A stretch of DNA of 64,000 nt from an uncultured Muribaculaceae bacterium (GCA_910584125.1 CAJTXU010000010.1:1-64000); one strand, 5' to 3'. Positions 50,974-60,494 are shown, numbered from the stretch's first letter. Notes: generated from the letters alone by a model not told the origin. Made by a program: numbers and translations.

Positions 50974-53796
50974 TCAGCTTGTGAGCCCGGCGCGGGTGTC
51001 CGACGGCGTCTCGCCGAAGGCCTCGCGATAGCATTTGGTGAAGTAGGCGGGCGTCGAGAAGCCGGTGGCATACGCTATCTCCGACACGGACATGTCGGAG
51101 GTCAGGAGCCGGTTGCGGGCCTCGCGCAGGCGCAGGGTGCGCATCAGTTCGACGGGCGAATAGTTGGTCAGCGCCTTTATCTTGCGGTAGAATTGCGAGC
51201 GTCCCAGTCCGAGGTCGGCCGCTATGGTGTCGACATTGACGTCGGGGTTGCCCATCTGCCGGTTGAAAATCTCGAGGAACCGTCGGTAGAAATCGCTTTC
51301 GAGGTCGGGGCGCGACACAGGGGCCTTTTTCGCCGGCTTGCGTTCCGCCGGGGCGTCGGCGTCGGCCGGAGTCTGCTTTGCGGCCGGGCGCGGCGGCACG
51401 GGGCTGTCGGTCTGCCAGAGCGCGCGGATGCGCCGGCGGTTCTCCACAAGCGAGGCGCACCGCGCCAGCAGCACCTCGCGGCCGAATGGCTTCGACAGGT
51501 AGCCGTCGGCGCCCGACTCGTAGCCCTGCACCCGCTGCTCGTCCATCGAGCAGGCCGTGAGCATAAGCACGGGGATGTGCGACGTCGAGACCTCGGCCTT
51601 GATGCGGCGGCAGCACTCCAGGCCGTCCATCACCGGCATCATGACGTCGCACACCACGATGTCGGGCACATAGCGGGCGGCGAGACGCACGCCCTCGGCC
51701 CCGTCGGAGGCGGTGATCACGCGGTAGCTGTCGGCCATGAGCCCCTCGACCATGGCGAGCATGTCGGCGTTGTCGTCGATGACGAGCATCAGAGGACGGT
51801 CGTCGCTGTCATCGCCCTCGGGCCGTGCATGTTGCGGCTGCCGCGCCGCGATTCCGGCGCCGTCGAGCTCGGCCGTGACGTCGTCGCGCGTTATGGCCCC
51901 GGTCACGTCGGTTGCCTCCTCCGCTACGTGCCGCACGGGCAGCGTCACCGTGAACACCGACCCGCGCCCCGGCTCGGACTCGACGGTGATCGTGCCCCCG
52001 TGGAGCTCGACGAACGCCTTGGCAAGCGACAGACCGATCCCCGAACCGTTGGGATGCACCTTGTCGACCTGATAGAACCGGTCGAATATATTGGATATGT
52101 CGCCCTCGGATATGCCCCGGCCTGTGTCGGAGACAGAGATCACGACGTCCTGGCCCGATAGTCTGGCGGATACACGGATACGGCTGTTGTCGGGAGAATA
52201 TTTGAACGCGTTCGAGAGGAGATTGAAGAAGACGCGCTCCATCTTGTCGACATCGAGCGCCATGTGGTCGGGCACGTCGTCGGCGCAGTCGAGTCCGAGG
52301 TCGATGCTGCGCTGCCGCGCCACGGCCTGGAACGCCCCGGTCCAGTCTTCCAGCAGCCGCCGCAGACCGACCTCCGTCGGATGCAGGTCGAGCTTGCCGT
52401 TCTCGTACTTGCGGAAGTCGAGCACCTGGTTGATGAGCCTTCGCAGTATCCTGACGTTGCGGTCGGCGATTCGTGCCATAGAGCTCTGCGCCGGGGTGAG
52501 ATTGGATGCGTGCGCGAGCTGGCGCACCGGCTCGGCGATGAGCGTGAGCGGCGTGCGCAGGTCGTGCGAGACGTTGGTGAAGAACATAAGCTTCGACTGG
52601 GTGGCCTCGTTGAGCTGGCGGTTGAGCTCCTGCTCGTTGTCGCGCTGCCGCTCGAGCTCCTCGTTCTGCGCCACAAGCTGCTCCTGCTGGTGGACGAGCT
52701 GACGCTGCTGGCGCTGTTTCTGCCAGTACATGCGTATCAGCAGGAAGAGCGCCACGAAGAGCAGCGAGAGTATGCCGAGCACCACATATAGGAATATGGT
52801 CTGCATCGAATGCCGGCTCCAGTAGATGTCGACCTGCGACTTGAGGTTCTGCATCTTGGAGGTCTCCTCCTTGAGCGACTCGTTCTGCAACATGAGTATG
52901 TCGGCGTTGGAGGTGTCCACGGCCGACGAGGCCGGAAGCCGGGTGACGCGTCGGTAGGGCTTGCCCTCGAGGATCGCGAGGGCTGTCTGCATCAGGGCGT
53001 AGCCCTCGGTGGGATATATGAACGTGGCGTCGATCTTGCCGTCGGCCACGGCCTTCATGCCGATTTCGGGCGCGGCGTCGATGCCGATTATCATAGGGTC
53101 GAGGCCGCGCCGGGCAGCCGCGTCGGAGGCGGCGAGGGCCATGCGGTCGTTGTGGGCGAACACGACGTCCACCTCGGGATAGAGGGCGAGCAGGGAGTCG
53201 GCCGCCACAAGTGCCTCGTCGTAGTTCCAGTTGCCTGTGCCTGCGCCGAGCATCGTCAGTCCGGACGCGCCTGCCGTGAAGCCGCGGTGCCTCCCCTGAG
53301 CCGGGGTCGAGCCGGGGTTGCCGCTTATCTCTATATATGTGGAGCCCGGGGCCTTGACCGAGCGCACATAGGCAGCGGCCTGCAGCCCGATGCTGTCGTT
53401 GTCGGCGCCTTGGAACGCCGTGAAGTTGTCGCCCGTAACACTGCGGTCGAATATCACCACCGGTATGCCGCGCGCCATGACCTCGTCGATCACCGGCGTG
53501 ATCGGCGCCGCCTCGTTGGGCGCCGCGATTATTATGTCGAAGCCGTTGTCGGCGAAGTAGCGGATATCCTCGATCTGCTTCGCGTTCGAGTCGTCGGCCG
53601 AGCGGATCTCGACCTCCGCGTTGTCGTGAAACATCGCTTCGCGCTCGATCTCCTGGTTCATTCTGGCTCGCCAGTCGTCGTCGCTGCATTGCGACACGCC
53701 TATGCGGTATTTCTTTTCCTTTACGCCGCAGCCCGACAGCAGAAGAGCCGCCACGGCCAGAGGCATGATAAGTCTTATGATTGTTCCGAGTTTCAT
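50974..53796 (-). CDS. Hybrid two-component regulator with periplasmic sugar-binding sensor (BT1754-like)
   Basis: 940-aa single-protein sensor and activator. A type 1 periplasmic-binding domain (about 30-310; YRIGVSQCSDDDWR, AAPNEAAP and IFDRSVTGDN) senses a sugar, expected to be fructose as in BT1754. One membrane helix (332-356), a coiled coil, then HisKA with His411 in NVSHDLRTPL, HATPase with GSGIGLSLAK, a receiver with Asp in VVCDVMMPVMDG, and an AraC helix-turn-helix pair at the end. The start at 53796 gives a signal sequence with LSGC at 20-23, so the N-terminus may be lipidated. It lies between susC and the divergent GH32-permease-kinase operon and should control both. Confidence 0.93.
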   Translation of the reverse strand: MKLGTIIRLIMPLAVAALLLSGCGVKEKKYRIGVSQCSDDDWRARMNQEIEREAMFHDNAEVEIRSADDSNAKQIEDIRYFADNGFDIIIAAPNEAAPITPVIDEVMARGIPVVIFDRSVTGDNFTAFQGADNDSIGLQAAAYVRSVKAPGSTYIEISGNPGSTPAQGRHRGFTAGASGLTMLGAGTGNWNYDEALVAADSLLALYPEVDVVFAHNDRMALAASDAAARRGLDPMIIGIDAAPEIGMKAVADGKIDATFIYPTEGYALMQTALAILEGKPYRRVTRLPASSAVDTSNADILMLQNESLKEETSKMQNLKSQVDIYWSRHSMQTIFLYVVLGILSLLFVALFLLIRMYWQKQRQQRQLVHQQEQLVAQNEELERQRDNEQELNRQLNEATQSKLMFFTNVSHDLRTPLTLIAEPVRQLAHASNLTPAQSSMARIADRNVRILRRLINQVLDFRKYENGKLDLHPTEVGLRRLLEDWTGAFQAVARQRSIDLGLDCADDVPDHMALDVDKMERVFFNLLSNAFKYSPDNSRIRVSARLSGQDVVISVSDTGRGISEGDISNIFDRFYQVDKVHPNGSGIGLSLAKAFVELHGGTITVESEPGRGSVFTVTLPVRHVAEEATDVTGAITRDDVTAELDGAGIAARQPQHARPEGDDSDDRPLMLVIDDNADMLAMVEGLMADSYRVITASDGAEGVRLAARYVPDIVVCDVMMPVMDGLECCRRIKAEVSTSHIPVLMLTACSMDEQRVQGYESGADGYLSKPFGREVLLARCASLVENRRRIRALWQTDSPVPPRPAAKQTPADADAPAERKPAKKAPVSRPDLESDFYRRFLEIFNRQMGNPDVNVDTIAADLGLGRSQFYRKIKALTNYSPVELMRTLRLREARNRLLTSDMSVSEIAYATGFSTPAYFTKCYREAFGETPSDTRAGLTS

Positions 53797-54064
53797 CCGA
53801 TGGTTGGTTTTCGATAGAAGATTTTTGTCACACGGCCCCCGGCGGACGGGTGCGCCGTGCGGATTTTCAGTGCAAATATAGTTAAAATATTGCAAATTAG
53901 ACGCATCCGATTGCAAAATTCACGCAAAGACCCAATTTTTATATATTATGAACGGTTTGTTATAGTGCGCTCCCCATATTTGATGTAAATTTGCCGACGG
54001 ATAGCCACGGCTGCGGCGCGATGGCGTATCCGCGAAACAGAAATATAAATTGAACCCAATAACC
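53797..54064. promoter_or_regulatory. Divergent promoter region of the fructan locus
   Basis: The sensor gene has a minus-strand -7 element TATATTTG (53880-53873). The GH32 operon has a plus-strand TAAATTTG (53986-53993) with a TTTG 26 bp upstream. The middle holds A+T-rich sequence where the AraC domain may bind, but no clear repeat operator is visible. Confidence 0.55.
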
Positions 54065-55891
54065 ATGAACCTGAAAAAACTCAGCATGACCATCGCCTCG
54101 GCCCTGTTGCCACTGGCGGCCATGGCCGGAAACGGCGTCGAACTCGAGCACCTCGGGGTTGATAACACCCTGCTCCGCGTCACCGGCGAGGGCCGTTATC
54201 TCATCCTTCCCGTCCAGGAGAATGTCGACGACGCCCGCATCAACGTCATCGTCGACAATCAGATAGTCAAGACATTCTACGCGCGTCTGGCCAAATCGAA
54301 GACCGACTACACGGTGCCCTTCGACCTGACTCCCTACAGGGGGCATAAGGTGGAGATGCTAATCGAGACCCCGCAGGGGCGCAGCAGTGTACGCGAGGCC
54401 AAAGGAGACGTCTGCTGGAAGACCATCGGCGTGAGCGACACCTTCGACACGACCAACCGCGAGAAATACCGCCCGGCCTACCACCACACTCCGCTCTACG
54501 GCTGGATGAACGACCCCAACGGCATGTTCTACAAGGACGGCAAATGGCACCTCTATTATCAGCACAATCCTTACGGCTCCAAGTGGCAGAACATGACCTG
54601 GGGGCATTCGGTAAGCTCCGACCTCGTGAACTGGGAGCACCTCCCCCTGGCCATAGAGCCCGACGGCCTCGGCTCCATCTTCAGCGGCAGCTGCGTTCTC
54701 GATCCGGAGAATACGGTCGGCTACGGCAATGACGCCGTGATCGCGATGTATACCTCAGCGGCGAAGAGTCAGATCCAGAGCCTCGCGGGCAGCCGCGACG
54801 GCGGCATGACTTTCAAGAAATATGACGGCAACCCGGTGATCACGCTCGAGAGCGAGGCCCGCGACCCCAACATGTTCTGGAATCCGGATACCAAGGAGTG
54901 GACCCTCGTGCTCGCCCACGCCCTCGACCATGAGATGCTCATCTTCACCTCGCCCGACATGAAGAAGTGGACGCTGCAGAGTGCTTTCGGCAAGGGCCTC
55001 GGCGCCCAGGAAGGCGTCTGGGAGTGCCCCGATCTGTTCGAGCTGCCCGTGGAGGGCTCAGGCAAGAGCAAATGGGTGCTGATATGCAACATCAATCCCG
55101 GCGGACCCTTCGGCGGTTCGGCCGCCCAGTATTTCGTCGGCGACTTCGACGGCCGCACGTTCACAGCCGACACCGGCCGCGACGGCAAGGTGCCCACCAA
55201 GTGGATGGACTACGGCAAGGACCATTACGCCACCGTAAGCTGGAGCGACGCGCCCGACGACCGCCGCGTCGTGATAGGCTGGATGAGCAACTGGGAGTAT
55301 GCCGCCGACGTGCCCACCATGCAGTTCAGGAGCGCCAACACTCTGCCCCGTGAGCTCGGCCTCTTCAAGGGAGCCGACGGCGAGACATATCTGGCGAGCA
55401 AACCCGCCGCCGAGCTCTCGGCCCTGCGCGGCAAGTTGATGGTCGACGCCGGCCGGACACAGCTCGGCGCGACGCCGGTGGATTTCACGCTCAGTCCCGA
55501 GAGCGAGGGCCTCTGCGAGATTGTGACCGATTTCGACGCCCGCAAGAACTCGAAGGTGACATTCACACTCTCCAACGCGGCCGGAGAAAAGGTTGTGATG
55601 ACCTATGACGCCGCCGCCCGCACCATGAGCATGGACCGCACAGCGGCCGGTGTCTCCGATTTCAGCGGCAACTTCCCGGCCGTGACCGTGGCCCCGACCC
55701 GCGAGAACAATGGCCGCGTCTCGCTGCGCATCTTCGTAGACCGCTCGAGCGTCGAGCTCTTCGGCAACGACGGCCGGTTCGTCATGACCAACCTCGTGTT
55801 CCCCAACGCGCCCTATCTCGACCTCAGCGTCAGTGCCACCGACGGCGGCGCGCGTCTCAACAGCCTCAAGATCTATTCAATCAAACATTAA
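54065..55891 (+). CDS. GH32 fructanase/invertase with DUF4980 domain
   Basis: 608-aa exported beta-fructosidase that releases fructose from fructan ends or cuts fructo-oligosaccharides in the periplasm. Signal peptide (1-21), DUF4980-like beta domain (about 23-110), GH32 propeller and C-terminal sandwich. All three catalytic residues are intact: nucleophile Asp150 in WMNDPNG, Asp267 in RDP, and acid/base Glu320 in WECPD. The start at 54065 is preferred to 54050 because it begins the signal peptide cleanly. It is the first gene of the GH32-permease-fructokinase operon. Linkage preference is unknown. Confidence 0.93.
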   Translation: MNLKKLSMTIASALLPLAAMAGNGVELEHLGVDNTLLRVTGEGRYLILPVQENVDDARINVIVDNQIVKTFYARLAKSKTDYTVPFDLTPYRGHKVEMLIETPQGRSSVREAKGDVCWKTIGVSDTFDTTNREKYRPAYHHTPLYGWMNDPNGMFYKDGKWHLYYQHNPYGSKWQNMTWGHSVSSDLVNWEHLPLAIEPDGLGSIFSGSCVLDPENTVGYGNDAVIAMYTSAAKSQIQSLAGSRDGGMTFKKYDGNPVITLESEARDPNMFWNPDTKEWTLVLAHALDHEMLIFTSPDMKKWTLQSAFGKGLGAQEGVWECPDLFELPVEGSGKSKWVLICNINPGGPFGGSAAQYFVGDFDGRTFTADTGRDGKVPTKWMDYGKDHYATVSWSDAPDDRRVVIGWMSNWEYAADVPTMQFRSANTLPRELGLFKGADGETYLASKPAAELSALRGKLMVDAGRTQLGATPVDFTLSPESEGLCEIVTDFDARKNSKVTFTLSNAAGEKVVMTYDAAARTMSMDRTAAGVSDFSGNFPAVTVAPTRENNGRVSLRIFVDRSSVELFGNDGRFVMTNLVFPNAPYLDLSVSATDGGARLNSLKIYSIKH

Positions 55892-55931
55892 CTCGGCGTC
55901 CACTCTGACGCACCCTTGAAATCAGACTACT

Positions 55932-57128
55932 ATGGAACAAGCAACCATCTCCCGACCGGCCGCCGCGCCGGCGAAGTCATCGATGATGCAGCTCATCCCG
56001 GTGATGCTATGCTTCTTCACGATGGGATTCGTTGACCTGGTGGGTTCGGCCACCAACTTCCTCAAGCAGGACCTCAACCTCTCTTCGGCCCAGGCGGGTT
56101 TCCTCCCCTCGCTCGTATTCTTCTGGTTCCTCATCTTCTCGGTGCCCACCGGTATGCTGATGAACCGCATCGGGCGCAAGAAGACCGTTCTGCTCTCGCA
56201 GCTCGTCACGCTGCTTTCGCTCGTCATCCCGGTGCTGGGCGACAGCTATCCGTTGATGCTCGTGGCCTTCTCGCTGCTCGGCATCGGCAACGCCATCATG
56301 CAGACCTCGCTCAATCCTCTGGTGTCGGGCCTCATCGCTCCGTCGCGCCTGGCCTCGACGCTGACGTTCGGCCAGTTCGTCAAGGCCCTCGCCTCTCTGT
56401 TGGCCCCCTACCTGATGTCGTGGGGCGCGCTGGGAATCGTGCCGGCGTTCGGCATCTCGTGGCGCATCGTCTTCCCGGTCTTCGCCCTGGTCAACATTGC
56501 CTCCGTGCTCTTCCTTGGCGCCACTCCGATCAAGGAGGAGAGGGCCGACAAGGCCACCGGTTTCCTCGAGTGCATCAAGCTGCTCGGCATTCCTTTCGTG
56601 ACGCTCTGCTTCCTCGGCATCATGTGCCATGTCGGCATCGACGTGGGCACCAACACGTTCGCCCCGCAGATACTGATCGAGAAGTTCGGCTATGCCGTCG
56701 AGGACGCGGTGGTCGGCACCCAGATATATTTCTATTTCCGCACGGGCGGCTGTCTGCTCGGTTCGTGGATTCTGGCCCGTATGTCGGCGCGCAACTTCTT
56801 CGCGGCCAGCGTGGCGGCCATGATCGGCGGCATCGTCTGCCTCTTCATCGCCTCGTCGCCGGCGACGGTGCTGACGGGCATCGCGCTGATCGGCTTCGGC
56901 AACTCCAACATCTTCTCCGTGATCTTCTCGCAGGCGCTCATCGCGCAGCCGCGTGAGAAGAATGAGGTCTCGGGCCTCATGATCATGGGTCTCTTCGGCG
57001 GCACGGTATTCCCCTACTGCATGGGTGTGGCCCAGGACGGCCTCGGCATCGCCGGCGCGATCGCCGTCATGACGGTCGGCGTGCTCTATCTCCTCTTCTA
57101 TACATTCAGAATCAAAACCGTAAAATAA
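55932..57128 (+). CDS. MFS sugar permease, probably fructose
   Basis: 398-aa inner-membrane transporter of the major facilitator superfamily with about twelve helices. It has the loop motif NRIGRKKTVLLSQ after helix 2, and belongs to the FucP/glucose-galactose permease-like group. Its place between a GH32 gene and a fructokinase gene matches BT1758 of the B. thetaiotaomicron levan locus, so free fructose is the expected substrate. Spacing is 40 nt after GH32 and 9 nt before the kinase gene. Confidence 0.9.
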   Translation: MEQATISRPAAAPAKSSMMQLIPVMLCFFTMGFVDLVGSATNFLKQDLNLSSAQAGFLPSLVFFWFLIFSVPTGMLMNRIGRKKTVLLSQLVTLLSLVIPVLGDSYPLMLVAFSLLGIGNAIMQTSLNPLVSGLIAPSRLASTLTFGQFVKALASLLAPYLMSWGALGIVPAFGISWRIVFPVFALVNIASVLFLGATPIKEERADKATGFLECIKLLGIPFVTLCFLGIMCHVGIDVGTNTFAPQILIEKFGYAVEDAVVGTQIYFYFRTGGCLLGSWILARMSARNFFAASVAAMIGGIVCLFIASSPATVLTGIALIGFGNSNIFSVIFSQALIAQPREKNEVSGLMIMGLFGGTVFPYCMGVAQDGLGIAGAIAVMTVGVLYLLFYTFRIKTVK

Positions 57129-57137
57129 CGCATTATC

Positions 57138-58016
57138 ATGAAAGATATCGTAGTGGGAATGGGCGAGGCACTCTGGGACGTGCTGCCCGAAGGAAAGAAA
57201 ATAGGCGGCGCGCCCGCAAACTTCGCTTATCATGTGAAGCAGTTCGGCCTGCCCAGCTGCGTGGTGAGCGCGGTAGGCGACGATCCTCTGGGCCATGAGA
57301 TCACCGAGAACTTCACCTCCAAGGGTCTTGACCAGCTCATCGCCGAGGTGCCTTATCCGACCGGAACCGTCCAGGTGGAGATTGATCCCGCCGGCGTTCC
57401 GCAGTATGACATCAAGGAGAACGTGGCCTGGGACAACATACCCTTCACGCCTGAGCTTGAGGCTCTGGCGCGCGAGACGAAGGCGGTCTGCTTCGGTTCG
57501 CTGGCGCAGCGCAACGTCGTGTCGCGCGAGACGATCAATCGCTTTCTCGACGTCATGCCACAGAACGACGACAGTCTGGTGGTCTTCGACGTCAACCTGC
57601 GTCAGGGATTCTACACCAAGGATATTCTCTGCAATTCGATGCGTCGCTGCAACATCCTCAAGATCAACGACGAGGAACTTGTGACGGTGAGCCGTATGTT
57701 CGGCTATCCGGGCATCGACCTGCAGGACAAGTGCTGGATTCTGCTGGGCAAGTACAACCTGAAGATGCTGATTCTGACGTGCGGCATCAACGGCAGCTAC
57801 GTCTTCACGCCGGGCAACGTATCGTTCAAGCCGACTCCCAAGGTAGAGGTAGCGGACACGGTTGGTGCCGGCGACTCGTTCACAGCGGCTTTCATCTCAT
57901 CGATACTGAAAGGCAAGAGCGTGGCGGAAGCGCACGATTTGGCCGTTCGCACCTCGGCCTACGTCTGCACCTGCAAGGGCGCCATGCCCGTCCTGCCCCG
58001 CGACCTGACGGAGTAA
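57138..58016 (+). CDS. PfkB-family fructokinase
   Basis: 292-aa cytoplasmic sugar kinase that would make fructose 6-phosphate from imported fructose. The N-terminal GGAPANFAYHVKQFG block, the DVNLRQGFY segment and the GAGD motif with catalytic Asp246 (DTVGAGDSFTAAF) are typical of bacterial fructokinases. It ends the GH32-permease-kinase operon, and the transcript probably terminates at the 30-bp inverted repeat 75 bp downstream. It is the BT1757 counterpart by position. Confidence 0.93.
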   Translation: MKDIVVGMGEALWDVLPEGKKIGGAPANFAYHVKQFGLPSCVVSAVGDDPLGHEITENFTSKGLDQLIAEVPYPTGTVQVEIDPAGVPQYDIKENVAWDNIPFTPELEALARETKAVCFGSLAQRNVVSRETINRFLDVMPQNDDSLVVFDVNLRQGFYTKDILCNSMRRCNILKINDEELVTVSRMFGYPGIDLQDKCWILLGKYNLKMLILTCGINGSYVFTPGNVSFKPTPKVEVADTVGAGDSFTAAFISSILKGKSVAEAHDLAVRTSAYVCTCKGAMPVLPRDLTE

Positions 58017-58090
58017 GTAATTACTTCCAACGGAATTGCGAACAGAGGTAACGCGGCGAATATACATCGCGAGTTGACCGCCGACTGTCT

Positions 58091-58155
58091 GTTTTCTACA
58101 TAACGCGTCCAAAAGTCGATAAAAAATCGACTTTTGGACGCGTTATGTAGAAAAC
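58091..58155. repeat. Perfect 30-bp inverted repeat
   Basis: The arm 58091-58120 is the exact reverse complement of 58126-58155, with a loop of five A. The outer end contains TTTCTACATAACGCGT. It lies between the fructokinase gene and an ATPase pseudogene and would be a very stable hairpin, either a terminator or a short mobile repeat. Confidence 0.9.
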
Positions 58156-58172
58156 GACCTCTATGGATGACT

Positions 58173-58600
58173 TCACATGTCGTCCATGGTGAGAAGACGG
58201 GGCTCTATCCCATAACCCGAAAGAGCCGCGGTCTTGATGCGGCTGACCTTCCCTATGAATTTTTTGTGGTCATAGTTGCAGGCTTGACGTTTGACTTCCG
58301 CCACCAGCGCTCATTTATTGTCAATCCTGATGCCCACGATGTCTATCTCACTCGCCTCGATGCCCAATTTCGGCAGCCACCATGGTCCGTTTTCTCTGAA
58401 TCCTCCCTCTTCCGCAAGTTTCTGACGGAAGAGCAATGCTCCTCGGGGATTGCGAGAAGTATGGAGAAAAATGTGTGTGGCGAAATAAGCGTCCGCCGTG
58501 ATGAGTCCCGATATCTTACGGAGTGTCCCATTGTTGGCACCAATGGTGAGCAGATACCAATTGCGAAGATTTATGGACAGCTCTTAGCACTTGCTAATTA
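58173..58600 (-). pseudogene. Decayed ATPase/PD-(D/E)XK (DUF234-like) gene, C-terminal part
   Basis: The minus strand encodes a recognisable C-terminus: LRNWYLLTIGANNG, GPWWLPKLGIEASEIDIVGI, then ALVAEVKRQ and a normal stop at 58175-58173. The WW...EID and E-x-K blocks match the nuclease-like domain of DUF234-type AAA ATPases. Two stop codons interrupt the frame, TGA at 58313-58311 and TAA at 58586-58584, and the ATPase domain is missing. Flanked by the 30-bp inverted repeat and the MITE-like palindrome. Confidence 0.75.
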
Positions 58601-58619
58601 GACTGTTAAATTTTTTATG

Positions 58620-58810
58620 TTAAGTAGGTGGTCAGATTAAAACGATAGGAAAATATTTGTTGATATCTCGCACACCATCTGCTTGCTGTTTTGGGCCGCT
58701 TTGGCTCTTTCTCTCAGTCGCGATGCCCGCATCACTCCTTCGTTCAAGAGCCAAATCGGCTCCAAAACAGCTGCGCATCTGGTATGCGTTTAATCTGACC
58801 ACCTACTTAA
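58620..58810. mobile_element. 191-bp MITE-like palindromic element
   Basis: Its ends are 22-bp perfect inverted repeats (58620-58641 and 58789-58810, starting TTAAGTAGGTGG). The interior is also palindromic over most of its length: CTGTTTTGG and TTTGGCTCTT on the left face their reverse complements on the right. It has no open frame of note. A TTAA or TA target is possible, but no long target duplication is seen. Confidence 0.65.
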
Positions 58811-59205
58811 AAGTTACCGAACCATTGACTTATTACTTATAACTTATTACTTCTTACTTGTCACTTCTTCTTTCGTCTTTATATTTCTTCTTTTTTTATA
58901 AAAAACCTTAAAGATTTTTGGAAATATGTTGCACGTTTATTAATTTTACATCGAAATTCTGACAAGACGCCTCCCATGTCGTTCGACCCCGGAATCTGGC
59001 CCGTCAGATATTTACCTAACAATCAAACACCTAATTCATCTTCAAGCCAACCAAAACATCCCCAGCTCTCAGAAACCTGATGATGCAACATAATGCCTGA
59101 CCCTAACCCCCTCTCTACTTAACCCCTCTCCTTAACCCCTCTCCTTAACCCCTCTCTCCCAAATCACCTCACTCCCCAAAACCTCACTCCCCAACAGAAT
59201 CGTCA
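58811..59205 (+). other. Intergenic region before the fimbrial operon
   Basis: Holds CTTATTACTT-type heptamers (58828-58866) and a weak promoter (TTTTG at 58916-58920, 20 bp, TAATTTTA at 58941-58948) with a leader of about 250 nt. A C-rich tandem with TTAACCCCTCTCC units follows at 59110-59160. No gene is seen. Confidence 0.5.
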
Positions 59206-60480
59206 ATGAACCCATATTCCCTATACCTCCGACGTATATCGAATACCATCAGAAAATGGTCGATTGACCGGGCTCTCCGCCCGAGGCTGGCTATGTTCGT
59301 GCTCGTCGCAGCCATAGTGTCGGGAGTCAGCAGCCACGCCCGCCGAACCGATATCGTCATAGACTTCCCCATCAACAGCCATCATATCGACAGAAATTTC
59401 TCGGACAACACCCGCCAGCTGCAGCGACTCGACTCGCTGTTGGGACCGAACCGCGACAAGACCCTGAGCATCGACACCGTATGGGTGCGCGCATATGCCT
59501 CGCCCGACGGCCGCCTCGACTCCAACCGCGAGCTCTCCCTGCGCCGAATGGTGTCGATCCACGACTACCTCGTCGGCACCCTCGGCCTTGACGAAGAGAA
59601 GATCTACGGCATGTCAAGTTCCGTGCCCTGGCAGACGTTCCGCGAGATGCTCGCCGCCCGTCCCTTCGACGGCAGCGACAAGGCGCTCGAAATCATCGCC
59701 GAAGGCGACGACGACAATTCCGCCGACAACACACGGCGCATGAACCGGCTCAAACGTCTCGACCATGGCCGCGTATGGGCGATACTCTGCCGCGACTTTT
59801 TCCCCGAGATGCGAGCGGCATGCACGCTCGTGGTCTGCACCTCGCTGCCTCAGCCCCAGACGCCTCCCGCCCCCGTGACGGAAACCGAGTCCGTGACCGA
59901 GACAACCCTCACGCCCGCGCAGCCGCAGCCGGAACCCGCCGCGACCACTGAATCCGAGCCCCGCTGCTCGGGCTCATGGCGCCTCGGCACATCGGCCGCC
60001 GCATGGGCCGCCGCCGTGGCCAACATCATGGGGGAATATGACTTCGCCTGCCGCTGGTCGGTGGCCCTCGCCGCCGACTACAGCGGATGGAACTACGGCA
60101 AGACAACGCGTAAATACCGCGTGTTCCGCCTCCGCCCCGAGGTGCGCTTCTACACCATGCCGCGACACCAAGGATTCTTCGTCGAGGCTCACGCCGCCAT
60201 GATATACTACAACGTAGCCCTCCCGTCGTGGGACTACCGCATCCAGGACCGCGACGGACGCCGCCCCGCCATCGGAGGCGGCATAGGCATCGGATACCGC
60301 CTCCCGCTCGACCGCGACGGCCGTTGGAGCGTCGAGGCCGCAGTCGGTGCCGGTGCTTACCATCTTGATTACGACCGGTTCGAGAACCGCGCCAACGGTG
60401 CGCTCGTCGACTCCCGCAAGCGCTTCTTCTTCGGCATAGACAATGTGGCGCTCTCGATAACATACACCATCAATCCATAA
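59206..60480 (+). CDS. OmpA-like/DUF3575 protein of the fimbrial operon
   Basis: 424-aa exported protein. A signal-anchor-like segment (about 25-45) is followed by an OmpA-like domain (about 48-205) with RAYASPDGRLDSNRELSLRR, a Pro/Thr/Glu-rich linker (about 218-258) and a C-terminal DUF3575 domain (about 262-424) likely to be a small beta barrel. DUF3575 genes commonly precede FimB/Mfa2-type genes in Bacteroidales fimbrial loci, as here. It may anchor or export the fimbria. FimB/Mfa2 follows 14 nt later. The start could also be a later Met (about 59293). Confidence 0.8.
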   Translation: MNPYSLYLRRISNTIRKWSIDRALRPRLAMFVLVAAIVSGVSSHARRTDIVIDFPINSHHIDRNFSDNTRQLQRLDSLLGPNRDKTLSIDTVWVRAYASPDGRLDSNRELSLRRMVSIHDYLVGTLGLDEEKIYGMSSSVPWQTFREMLAARPFDGSDKALEIIAEGDDDNSADNTRRMNRLKRLDHGRVWAILCRDFFPEMRAACTLVVCTSLPQPQTPPAPVTETESVTETTLTPAQPQPEPAATTESEPRCSGSWRLGTSAAAWAAAVANIMGEYDFACRWSVALAADYSGWNYGKTTRKYRVFRLRPEVRFYTMPRHQGFFVEAHAAMIYYNVALPSWDYRIQDRDGRRPAIGGGIGIGYRLPLDRDGRWSVEAAVGAGAYHLDYDRFENRANGALVDSRKRFFFGIDNVALSITYTINP

Positions 60481-60494
60481 CCGTCACGCAAGAA

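Noticed and set aside
56007..57296. 429-aa open frame antisense to the permease
   Set aside because: Mirror of membrane codons giving an Arg/Glu/His-rich string; no domain.
58134..58601. 155-aa plus-strand open frame beginning in the 30-bp inverted repeat
   Set aside because: The opposite strand carries a recognisable nuclease-domain pseudogene; this frame starts inside the inverted repeat arm.
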